Source of the DNA: Candidatus Halarchaeoplasma halalkaliphilum
Lineage (GTDB): Archaea > Thermoplasmatota > Thermoplasmata > Halarchaeoplasmatales > Halarchaeoplasmataceae
Reading direction: 5' to 3'
Assembly: GCA_007133925.1 (NCBI GenBank)
Contig: SLLU01000080.1
Coordinates: 1-15,839 of the forward strand
DNA length: 15,839 nucleotides
How positions within the stretch are numbered: the stretch's first letter is position 1; each line of letters starts with the position of its first letter. Both the position numbers and the translations under genes were made by a program. Below the pieces are notes generated by a model. That model made no database searches. It was not told the origin of the DNA and worked only from the letters and a program-made list of their open reading frames with translations. Below, piece after piece: positions 1 through 7,123 of the stretch.

Positions 1-69
1 GGAGATGTCCATGGTTGTGTGCGTATCACAGCTGGGACAGTAGTCCTTGATCTTTCTAGGTATTTTCAT
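1..69 (-). CDS. rpl44e: Ribosomal protein eL42 (L44e), N-terminal fragment cut by the window edge
   Basis: Reading the minus strand from the ATG at 69-67 gives 23 codons beginning MKIPRKIKDYCPSCDTHT and running off the left edge. This matches the conserved start of archaeal and eukaryotic eL42 (basic MK-P-R segment, then Y-C-P-x-C and K/T-H-T). Cys11 and Cys14 are the first half of the family's zinc-binding site. The protein is a small component of the large ribosomal subunit, usually a little over 90 residues, so about three quarters lies outside the window. A GAGG at 82-79 with 9-base spacing is a possible ribosome binding site, and a TATA-like box lies just upstream. The gene is transcribed away from the rest of the window. 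Its identity rests on a short stretch, but that stretch is highly characteristic. Confidence 0.85.
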   Translation of the reverse strand, partial: MKIPRKIKDYCPSCDTHTTMDIS

Positions 70-97
70 GTCGATTCGCCTCACTATAGGCATGGGC

Positions 98-105
98 TAT
101 TAAAA
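98..105 (-). promoter_or_regulatory. Probable TATA box of the eL42 gene
   Basis: On the minus strand this reads TTTTAATA, centred about 32 bases before the ATG. Archaeal transcription normally starts about 25 bases downstream of the box, so the leader would be only a few bases long. Confidence 0.45.
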
Positions 106-259
106 CATTACTCCTGTTTTGATCTCCAAAAAACAGTACCCAGGGATAAAAAAGAGAAAGACGGGCCCGTAACACCGATGGGATGGTTATTATTTTCATA
201 CTCGTATGCCAAAGACAACTTTGATTAAATAGCAAAACGGTTAAGTAGTAGATATTTGC

Positions 260-267
260 TTATAAAC
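260..267 (+). promoter_or_regulatory. TATA box (TTATAAAC) upstream of the beta-helix gene
   Basis: TTATAAAC is identical to the octamer upstream of the coiled-coil AAA+ gene at 5170-5177. Predicted transcription start is near 290. That leaves a leader of about 70 bases to the ATG at 363, or about 28 bases to an alternative TTG at 318. Confidence 0.55.
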
Positions 268-362
268 TAACTGAAATAATGAATAAATGATGGGTCAATC
301 TATCCGTAATCCCATATTTGAGGTTTCGAATTGATCTCTCACAAGCGGCAGGTTGGAATAAG

Positions 363-2795
363 ATGAGGCTTACAGTCAACTTGAAAAGTAACGTTCCCAC
401 CCCATCGATGGTGGTGATGGTAGTCCTCATTCTCTTCTTTTCTTCCCTGGGTTTTCAAATCACATCTACACAGGCCCAGGAATCACCATCTGACCTGGTG
501 GTGGACGCCAACGACGAGGTCACGATCCACGGAGCCACCTATGGTCTTAAAGGATCGATATGGATAGGGGAAGGAGGAACCCTCAATATCGTAGACTCCA
601 CTTTTACAGTTTTCCAGGATCATAATCGGCAATTCGAGATATACGTCTCCAGTGGGGGTCGTTTGATAATGGAGGACTCGACCATGAGATCCTCCCGTGC
701 TCTTGATATCTACTTTGAAGAGAACTCGGAGATCACGATTGAAGGGTCAGGGATGAACATCCCTGGAAAACTTCAGGGTTATCCGCACACAGTCATCATA
801 GTAGAAAGTGATCTGACCCTCAGCGACGTTAATCTCGTCTCTCAATACATGAACATCTCAGAAAGTACCTTAAAAGCTACGGGGATCACCCTGTCCTCCC
901 AGGAGGGGATATTCAGGGAATCCATACTGGACGGGACTGTCACCTTTCACGGAACCGGGGACGTATCTTTCATGGGCTCCGGGGCAAGGGAGGTATCTGT
1001 CAGGGATTCCACCGTTTTGGAGATATACAGTAAACTTATACTGGAAGCTGTTGACGATGGTGGTGTACCTGTTGGGGATGCCCACCTTGAGGTACTGCGA
1101 TATCACACCGGTGTTACCGTAGTGGATGACCATACCGATACACAGGGTGCATGGGAAGGGTTCGTGCATACGGAAACCATAAGGGAAGTGGAATCCCACT
1201 TCATGGGTAACCTTGACATCCGGATGGACTATGGGTCTTCATTCGTCCGAAAAAGCATCTCATTATCCCCTCTGGGCAACGAGGATGTACCCCTGAGTCA
1301 AGTGATAAAAGGGGTAAAACATACACTGGTGTTCCCGGAGGTTATTGAACCATCCTCGTATTACAGTACATCACCCAATGATCTCTATCTGGACAATACG
1401 GCCAAGATGACCGTGCGTTCATATCCTACGGAAGGTATACACAATTTTGTGAACCAGGGAAACGTTATCCTATCAGGAGCATCCGTTCTGACCGTGAGTG
1501 CGGATTCCAGCTTGAAAATACTCCAGGGGCATAAGAATTACAGGGTCGAGATCAGGGATGAGGCTTCACTGGTGATCCAAGAGGGGGCTTCCCTGGTGAG
1601 TGATAAACCCTTGAATGTTTATGTTTACGACTCCGGTTCTCTAATATTCAGGGGAGGAGAAACAACCCTGAACATGTTGCATTCCAACCATGGCTCCACC
1701 GTGGATCTTTGGGATGCGAATATACAGGTTGATCGCATGGACATAGGAGGTTCTGAATTCATCCTTAGGGACTCTTCCGTGAGTGCCGGGAGGATGGAGA
1801 TCCAGGCGGATCATGTGTCCATCACTGGCAGCCAGCACAAGACCGGAGAAGATGTATATGTTCATTCTTCTAACATCAGCATCCAGGATTCCAACTTTGA
1901 CAAGGCACTCTACCTTGGCGGTGTTCCTATGGTGGAGATAACGGATGTTCGTGCTCCTGCTTTGTTTGCTCAGCCGGGAACGGTTATACAGAGCTGGCGT
2001 ACCCTTGATATCCGTATTCTGAACTCCCACGATAGGTACGTCCCTTCTTCAACGGTGAGGGTATATGCTGTTACCGGTCTCAGTGAGGACCTGCTCCTGG
2101 AAGAGTTCGTTCACGATGGCCGGGTAAGCATCCCCTTAATATCAGAGGTCATAACTGAAGATGATGTACTCTTCCAAGGCAACTATGTGTTGAGGGGTGA
2201 AAAGGTGATCAACGGAGATGCGGTTTACAGCGAAGAGACCCGTGTAGGCCTTTATGAACGCACCCACGTGGTTTTAAGGTATTGGCAAACCTTTCCTTAC
2301 AACCTGGTACTGGACATAGAGGTGGATAAAACACAGATGGAACCGGACGAGGATTTTGTGATCAGTGGAGTGGTTTATTACGACCTGGAGGACCTTGAGG
2401 TGAGTCATGCCGAAGTTCACGTTTCCATAAAAGGCGTTCCAGAGCGAACCTGGCACACGGGAACCGATGAACGCGGTAGGTTCACCGTGAACGCCAGTGC
2501 TCCCTCTGAAACCGGTAGGTTCACATTGATAGTTGAGGTGTACGAAAGTACCATGGAGATGGATGCGGAAAAGGAATTCCTGCTGGATGTGGGAGAAGCC
2601 ACCCAGAGACAGGGTTTAAGAGAATTCATGTTCGAAACCACCGTAGGTAAGGCCATAACAGTGTTCATCATAATGGTCCTGGTGGCAGCGGCCTATGCCG
2701 TAATAATGATACCCGGAGGAAAAACTTTAAGACCGGACCCGTCGTCATCCAAAGAGTTGGTAAAGTGGGCGGAAGAGGTCCTGGATAAGAGGTAA
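363..2795 (+). CDS. Secreted, C-terminally anchored surface protein with duplicated beta-helix modules
   Basis: The predicted product is 810 residues and is not a family I can name. Residues 1-39 look like a signal peptide: a basic start, a hydrophobic core VVMVVLILFFSSLGF, then S-T-Q-A. Two similar halves follow. Residues about 50-220 and 350-540 are rich in short strands with G, S and D turns (G-x-L-x-I-x-x-S), as in right-handed parallel beta-helices. Each half is followed by a beta-sandwich-like segment (about 223-300 and 546-630). A further Ig-like segment spans about 645-745. Residues about 764-784 form a membrane helix, leaving a short charged cytoplasmic tail. The ATG at 363 was chosen because it starts directly on the signal peptide and has AGGT 9 bases upstream. 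A TTG at 318 would add 15 residues and lies at the usual distance from the TATA box, so it stays possible. The stop is 4 bases before the ATPase gene, so the two are probably co-transcribed. Confidence 0.8.
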   Translation: MRLTVNLKSNVPTPSMVVMVVLILFFSSLGFQITSTQAQESPSDLVVDANDEVTIHGATYGLKGSIWIGEGGTLNIVDSTFTVFQDHNRQFEIYVSSGGRLIMEDSTMRSSRALDIYFEENSEITIEGSGMNIPGKLQGYPHTVIIVESDLTLSDVNLVSQYMNISESTLKATGITLSSQEGIFRESILDGTVTFHGTGDVSFMGSGAREVSVRDSTVLEIYSKLILEAVDDGGVPVGDAHLEVLRYHTGVTVVDDHTDTQGAWEGFVHTETIREVESHFMGNLDIRMDYGSSFVRKSISLSPLGNEDVPLSQVIKGVKHTLVFPEVIEPSSYYSTSPNDLYLDNTAKMTVRSYPTEGIHNFVNQGNVILSGASVLTVSADSSLKILQGHKNYRVEIRDEASLVIQEGASLVSDKPLNVYVYDSGSLIFRGGETTLNMLHSNHGSTVDLWDANIQVDRMDIGGSEFILRDSSVSAGRMEIQADHVSITGSQHKTGEDVYVHSSNISIQDSNFDKALYLGGVPMVEITDVRAPALFAQPGTVIQSWRTLDIRILNSHDRYVPSSTVRVYAVTGLSEDLLLEEFVHDGRVSIPLISEVITEDDVLFQGNYVLRGEKVINGDAVYSEETRVGLYERTHVVLRYWQTFPYNLVLDIEVDKTQMEPDEDFVISGVVYYDLEDLEVSHAEVHVSIKGVPERTWHTGTDERGRFTVNASAPSETGRFTLIVEVYESTMEMDAEKEFLLDVGEATQRQGLREFMFETTVGKAITVFIIMVLVAAAYAVIMIPGGKTLRPDPSSSKELVKWAEEVLDKR
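2789..2793 (+). promoter_or_regulatory. Ribosome binding site of the ATPase gene, overlapping the upstream stop
   Basis: GAGGT lies 6 bases before the ATG at 2800. Its last base is the first base of the TAA that ends the beta-helix gene. This arrangement fixes the start and suggests coupled translation. Confidence 0.6.
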
Positions 2796-2799
2796 AACT

Positions 2800-5160
2800 A
2801 TGGCGGCGAAGGAGGATATAATTAAAAAATTAACGCAAATTTCCGGGGTGGGTGACAAACATGCTGAACTACTGTACAACAATGGAATAAACACCCCGGA
2901 AGATGTGATCGAAAAAGGTCTTTCCGGCCTGGCATCCATACCTCAAATTGATTTTTTAAGTGCCAAAAAGATCTTGGATGGTGCAAAAAAATTCCGGGAC
3001 AGTGCAGAGGAACCTATAGAGGAACCGGACATGGACATATCACTGGACATGGAGGACATCGACGAGTCTCTGGGTATGGATATGGAAGACCTCGACGATT
3101 CTCTGGGTATAGATATAGAAGAGTCCCCGGAGGAAAACGAGGAAGAAATGGAAGATGATTCCTTCGACGATGAAATGGAAGACCTCATACGGTCGATAGA
3201 CGACCTTGAGGACGAAGAAGACATTGAAGATCATGTACCCGAGACCTTTGAGGATGAGTTGGAGGAAGAGATAGCCGAGACCTTTGAGGATGAGTTGGAG
3301 GAAGAGATAGCCGATAACTTCGAGGACGAGTTGGAGGAAGAGATAGCAGAAACCTTCGAGGGCGAGTTAGAGGAAGAGATACCCGAGCCTCTCGAGGATG
3401 AGTTGGAAGAGGACATGGGCTCTATGGATGAACTGGAAAGCCAGTTGGAGTCCTTTGACGATTTGCCCGGGGACGTGGAACCCTCTTCACCCGTTGAGGA
3501 CGATTATGACCTGGCATCGGACCTTGAAAGCATACTGCCGGACCTCAGTGGAGCCGATATGGAACCGGACATGGAGACTGCAAGGGAAATAGACAAATGG
3601 TTGGAAACCGAGGTCGGCATAGATCAGCATATAGGCGAGGAATCCGTTTGCGGAGTTTGTAATGACGTTGTATCCATATATGATTCGAGGTGTGACACAT
3701 GCGGAGTGGAGTTCGCCCTGGGTGAGGTACGCTGTGGTCACTGCGGTGCTACCATAAACGCGGAATTGATGAGTTGCCCCCATTGCGATAATGCACTGGT
3801 GGATGAGAAAACAGTTTGTCCTCTATGCAATGGCATCGTGTATGCATCCGAGAGGATCTGTCCTTTCTGCAGCGCGGAATTCGACGAAGACAGGGTGAGA
3901 TGCAGTGAATGCAAGACCACGGTAGGTATAGATGCAGTTGTATGCACTAATTGTGATACCATCCTCAGGCAGAAGATATTGGAAGACAGCAGTACCACTG
4001 GCCGAGGCGGACCAATGAGCGTTCAGGCAGACGAAACCAGTGTTGACATCAAAAAAATTGAACTGCAGATAGATTCAAGATATCAACGGGAGGATGGTGA
4101 TGTGCTGACAGTGGGCGAAAGGAGAGATGCTGGCAGGGTGTTGTTTCCCTTCCCTGCCGTAGTGGGCCAGGAAAAGATGAAGCGTGCCCTGATACTGAAT
4201 GCCATCAACCCCAGTATAGGAGGGGTTCTCATAGAGGGACACAGGGGTACCGCAAAATCAGTTGCTGTAAGGGCACTGGCAGAGGTTTTACCCGAGATAA
4301 TGGTCATAAATGAATGCAGGTTCTCGTGCGATCCCTACGAACCTGATAAGTGGTGCTGGGAGTGCAAGGAGAGGTTCATGGAGGTCACGGACATACCCGT
4401 AGAAACCCGACCTATAAAGGTCCTTACACTCCCCTTGAACGCAACTGAAGACAGGGTGGTGGGAACCCTGGATATAGAGAAGATGCTCGTGGAAGGTAAA
4501 AAGTCCTTCGAAGAAGGACTGCTGGCGGAAGTGAACCGGGGGATACTCTATGTGGATGAGATAAACCTCCTGGATGATTACATAGTCGATGTCCTGCTGG
4601 ATGCCGCCGCCATGGGGGTCGTCACCGTGGAAAGGGAAGAGGTGAGCATATCATACCCCTCCAAGTTCATCATCATAGGTAGCATGAATCCCGAGGAGGG
4701 AGCCCTTAGACCTCAACTTCTTGATCGTATGGCACTCAACATCAAAGTGACTGGGATACCAGATCCCCATGATAGGATCGAGATCATCCGTAGAACCGAA
4801 CAGTTCGAGAGGGATCCCTACGAATTCCGTGAAAGATTCAATGAAGATATGGAGGATATGAAGGAAAGGATAATCGCTGCCAAGGATCTGTTGCCTGAAG
4901 TTGATATATCCGATGAGCTGGACACCATAATCGCCAGACTCTCCGTTGATTTCGAAGTTGATGGACATCGGGCGGATATCGTGATGAAAAAGGCCGCAAA
5001 AACCAATGCGGCTTGGGAAGGAAGAACAGAGGTCAACATCGACGATCTTCTCCTTGCCGCCGAACTCACATTGCCCCACCGTATGCGTAAAGGGCCCCTG
5101 GAGCAGAAGGAATTCGACAGAGGCCGTCTAAAACGGCTTATAGACGACTATGCTAAGTAA
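2800..5160 (+). CDS. ChlI/BchI-type AAA+ ATPase with N-terminal helix-hairpin-helix, acidic linker and zinc-ribbon array
   Basis: The product is 786 residues, about twice the usual 340-380 of BchI/ChlI. Residues 10-65 form a helix-hairpin-helix-like domain (ISGVGDKHAELLY). Residues 72-275 are extremely rich in Glu and Asp and include a five-fold 12-residue repeat (147-206). Residues 284-385 hold eight CxxC knuckles, enough for four zinc ribbons. The AAA+ core begins at about 449 (FPFPAVVGQEKMKRALILNA). Walker A is GHRGTAKS at 480-487, Walker B is ILYVDEIN at 582-589, the sensor-1 stretch is GSMNP at 627-631, and the LRPQLLDR stretch with the likely arginine finger is at 636-643. A BchI-style Cys-containing insert (CRFSCDP, CWEC) follows Walker A. 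The ATPase looks active. BchI drives metal insertion, and relatives drive protein remodelling with VWA partners. The pseudo-ATPase and VWA genes follow directly. The substrate is unknown; the extra domains suggest binding to nucleic acid or protein. Confidence 0.88.
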   Translation: MAAKEDIIKKLTQISGVGDKHAELLYNNGINTPEDVIEKGLSGLASIPQIDFLSAKKILDGAKKFRDSAEEPIEEPDMDISLDMEDIDESLGMDMEDLDDSLGIDIEESPEENEEEMEDDSFDDEMEDLIRSIDDLEDEEDIEDHVPETFEDELEEEIAETFEDELEEEIADNFEDELEEEIAETFEGELEEEIPEPLEDELEEDMGSMDELESQLESFDDLPGDVEPSSPVEDDYDLASDLESILPDLSGADMEPDMETAREIDKWLETEVGIDQHIGEESVCGVCNDVVSIYDSRCDTCGVEFALGEVRCGHCGATINAELMSCPHCDNALVDEKTVCPLCNGIVYASERICPFCSAEFDEDRVRCSECKTTVGIDAVVCTNCDTILRQKILEDSSTTGRGGPMSVQADETSVDIKKIELQIDSRYQREDGDVLTVGERRDAGRVLFPFPAVVGQEKMKRALILNAINPSIGGVLIEGHRGTAKSVAVRALAEVLPEIMVINECRFSCDPYEPDKWCWECKERFMEVTDIPVETRPIKVLTLPLNATEDRVVGTLDIEKMLVEGKKSFEEGLLAEVNRGILYVDEINLLDDYIVDVLLDAAAMGVVTVEREEVSISYPSKFIIIGSMNPEEGALRPQLLDRMALNIKVTGIPDPHDRIEIIRRTEQFERDPYEFRERFNEDMEDMKERIIAAKDLLPEVDISDELDTIIARLSVDFEVDGHRADIVMKKAAKTNAAWEGRTEVNIDDLLLAAELTLPHRMRKGPLEQKEFDRGRLKRLIDDYAK
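3043..3126 (+). repeat. Short acidic coding repeat of about 33 bases, about 2.5 copies
   Basis: Three successive segments beginning at 3043, 3070 and 3103 each encode a variant of L-G-M-D-M-E-D-L-D-D-S. The copies are imperfect. They lie upstream of, and differ from, the 36-base array. Confidence 0.55.
3238..3417 (+). repeat. Five tandem 36-base units in the acidic linker of the ATPase gene
   Basis: Five consecutive 36-base units encode variants of the 12-residue unit PETFEDELEEEI (AETFEDELEEEI, ADNFEDELEEEI, AETFEGELEEEI, PEPLEDELEEDM), codons 147-206. The core GAGTTGGAGGAAGAGATA is nearly unchanged in the first units, while the last diverges. The period is a multiple of three, so copy-number change would keep the frame. 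Confidence 0.9.
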
Positions 5161-5169
5161 ACAAAACCA

Positions 5170-5177
5170 TTATAAAC
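5170..5177 (+). promoter_or_regulatory. TATA box (TTATAAAC) before the coiled-coil AAA+ gene
   Basis: The octamer is identical to that at 260-267 and sits in the 71-base gap after the ATPase gene. It would start a transcript near 5200 with a leader of about 30 bases. The last two genes of the cluster could therefore be expressed separately from the first two. Confidence 0.6.
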
Positions 5178-5218
5178 CAATACGAAGATGCAAGGGATGA
5201 TATATCCTTTGTTTGAAA

Positions 5219-5222
5219 GGAG
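5219..5222 (+). promoter_or_regulatory. Ribosome binding site that decides between three clustered starts
   Basis: GGAG, within AAAGGAG, lies 0, 3 and 9 bases before in-frame TTG 5223, ATG 5226 and ATG 5232. Only 5232 has a workable spacing, and it leaves the zinc ribbon almost at the N terminus. Confidence 0.55.
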
Positions 5223-5231
5223 TTGATGACC

Positions 5232-7103
5232 ATGGTCAAAGAACATAAATGCCCTGAATGTGGCGCGACGATTGGTGAAGATGATATAGACTGTCCTGAA
5301 TGCGGATACCTGATCCTTGAGATACTGGAGGACTTTCAAGAAGAACAACCAGTGGTCGAAGAGGCCCCTGTGAATACCGGAGAGACCCTTGGGTCCCTTG
5401 GGGAGATGATAGAGACCAAAGTGTTCAATACGGTGAAGGAGCGGGAGGTCAAATTGAGGGAGGCCATGAACCGTAGCTTTGAGGAACAGCAGCGGAGATG
5501 GAGGGAGCAAACGGAAAAGGTGGTCGAACGTCTCCGTGAAAAGCAGGATAAGGAAAGGAAGGATTTCCTTGAAAAGTTGGACAACCTGCAGAAGATGAAG
5601 GACGACCTCCGGAAGGAGTTGGAGCAGGATAAAAGGAACCTGGGTGCCAAGTTGGAGGATAAGCAGAAGGCGATAGATTCTCTGATGGAGAAGCATAACG
5701 ATGAGATGGAGAGCCTACGTGCGAGCTTCGAAGAGAAGGTACAGGAAGAAAGACAGACCCTTCTCGATGAAAAGGCGGCTCTGGAGAACAGATTTATCGA
5801 GGAAAAAAGATCCCTGGAGCAGCATCTGGAGGAGTTGAGGAAAAGGATCGGTAGCATCAAGGATGAGGAATCCGAAAAGAGGGATGCACTCCTGGAGAAA
5901 TTAGAAGAAGAGAAGGGGATAATCCAGAACAAGTTCCAAACTGAGAAAGCAGAACTGGAGCAGCGGCTAAGGGATATGGAAAACAAAATCCAGGCCGTTA
6001 GGGAAGAGGAATCGAAAAAGAGGGAAGAGATACTCCTTCAACATGAGGAGGAGAAGAAAAAACTGGAAAAGGAATTCGAGAACAAAGCCAAGAAACTGGA
6101 AGATGAACTTGACCAGGCAAAGACAGAATTTTCGGAAGAAAGAAAACAGTGGGATTCCCGTCTAACTGAGGAAAAGGAACTCATGGAAAGGCATTTCAAC
6201 CAGGAAAAGGAGGATATGAAGAGCCTGTTCCAAGAGGAGATCACTCTTCTGAAGGACCTTCTGGAAAAGGAAAGGACTGTGAAGATAATGGAAGCAGGTT
6301 CTGAGGACGAAACCGCTCTTAGAGCACTGGAGAAAAAATTGATGGGGCCTGTATATCCCTTCCCGGCCATAGTGGGACAGGAGAGGATGAAGAGGAGCCT
6401 CATACTGAATGCCATAAACCCGAATATCGAAGGAGTTCTCCTCTGGGGTGAAAATGGAACCGCAAAGAAGACTGCCATATTCGGTCTGGCAGAACTCCTT
6501 TCTGACATCGAGGAGGGTGTTGACCCGGACACCGCAAGACTGTGGGATGACCCCCAGCGCTACTCCATGGGGAATTTGGCCAGCACCTCGGCCAACGTGT
6601 CATATCTTTTCGATGATGTACTCATGAACGGGGCGTTGTGTACAAAAATGGTAAAGGACGACGGGGAGAGCAGGATCATAGTTGTGAAGGAGATACCTGA
6701 AAAGGACAAAAAGCTCCTGAGTTACATAGACTCCTTCAACCTCCATGTGAAGATTGAACCTTCTCATGACATAGACCGAAGGATGGAGGTCGTCAGAAGG
6801 CACAAGGAATTCAGGGACGACCCACACGCTTTCCATGACCGGTATGATGAAGAGATCAAAAGACTCAGGGACCGGATAGTCCAGACACGTCAGATACTAC
6901 CTTCGGTGACTATACATTCCAGTCAGAGGGCGACCATATCCAAGGTCTGTGCGCACAATGACCTCCCATCGGGTATGGACATAATAATCGAAGAGATTTC
7001 CCGCACTATCACCGCCTACGACGGAAGAGATGACGTTATGGATGAGGATATCCAGGAGGCCCTGGACCTTGCCCTGGTCCACAGGGTGACCGGTGATCTG
7101 TAG
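5232..7103 (+). CDS. Zinc-ribbon coiled-coil protein ending in a degenerate ChlI/ChlD-like AAA+ domain
   Basis: The product is 623 residues. Residues 7-24 are a zinc ribbon (CPEC and CPEC, Cys7, 10, 21, 24). Residues about 50-355 form one long coiled coil, almost all Glu, Lys, Arg and Leu, with two gap-free 47-residue repeats (195-241, 242-288). The C-terminal part is a paralogue of the upstream ATPase: YPFPAIVGQERMKRSLILNA at 375-394, and 28 of 39 residues up to Walker A are identical. However, the P-loop is GENGTAKK, with Lys413 where the Ser/Thr that binds Mg should be. The Walker B DE and the sensor Asn are not recognisable, and the segment between is much shortened. The rest matches the lid domain of the upstream gene. 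It is probably an inactive partner that assembles with the active ATPase, as the ChlD N-terminal domain does with ChlI. The function of the stalk is unknown. Confidence 0.82.
   Translation: MVKEHKCPECGATIGEDDIDCPECGYLILEILEDFQEEQPVVEEAPVNTGETLGSLGEMIETKVFNTVKEREVKLREAMNRSFEEQQRRWREQTEKVVERLREKQDKERKDFLEKLDNLQKMKDDLRKELEQDKRNLGAKLEDKQKAIDSLMEKHNDEMESLRASFEEKVQEERQTLLDEKAALENRFIEEKRSLEQHLEELRKRIGSIKDEESEKRDALLEKLEEEKGIIQNKFQTEKAELEQRLRDMENKIQAVREEESKKREEILLQHEEEKKKLEKEFENKAKKLEDELDQAKTEFSEERKQWDSRLTEEKELMERHFNQEKEDMKSLFQEEITLLKDLLEKERTVKIMEAGSEDETALRALEKKLMGPVYPFPAIVGQERMKRSLILNAINPNIEGVLLWGENGTAKKTAIFGLAELLSDIEEGVDPDTARLWDDPQRYSMGNLASTSANVSYLFDDVLMNGALCTKMVKDDGESRIIVVKEIPEKDKKLLSYIDSFNLHVKIEPSHDIDRRMEVVRRHKEFRDDPHAFHDRYDEEIKRLRDRIVQTRQILPSVTIHSSQRATISKVCAHNDLPSGMDIIIEEISRTITAYDGRDDVMDEDIQEALDLALVHRVTGDL
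5814..6095 (+). repeat. Two 141-base (47-residue) imperfect coiled-coil repeats
   Basis: Codons 195-241 and 242-288 align without gaps. Both begin L-E-Q, share E-E-S-x-K-R at positions 18-23 and E-E-E-K at 31-34, and keep the hydrophobic spacing. Flanking coiled coil shows weaker similarity. This suggests the stalk lengthened by internal duplication. Confidence 0.6.
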
Positions 7104-7123
7104 GTACATGATAATTTAAGCTC

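Larger units (their letters stand above)
70..362. other. Intergenic region between the divergent eL42 and beta-helix genes
   Basis: These 293 bases are A/T-rich, especially 200-300, and hold the two outward-facing promoters. A plus-strand frame is open from the window edge to a TAA at 226-228, but its product has an improbable composition and overlaps the real eL42 start on the other strand. No tRNA, conserved RNA or long inverted repeat was seen. Confidence 0.6.

Noticed and set aside
56..199. Minus-strand 47-codon frame beginning MKIITIPS
   Set aside because: It overlaps the eL42 start and promoter, has no recognisable content and no ribosome binding site; probably chance.
1..228. Plus-strand open frame from the edge (also with a GTG at 19), starting with a GDVHG-like phosphatase motif
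   Set aside because: Nothing after the motif fits a phosphatase, the composition is improbable, and it overlaps the convincing eL42 start on the minus strand.
3238..3417. Regular 36-base direct repeats as a CRISPR array
   Set aside because: The units are directly adjacent without spacers and encode an in-frame peptide repeat.
5336..5986. Long minus-strand frame (216 codons) opposite the coiled-coil gene
   Set aside because: Its Ser/Arg/Phe-rich product is what results when Glu/Lys-rich coding sequence is read in reverse. Similar long frames opposite other genes are also shadows.
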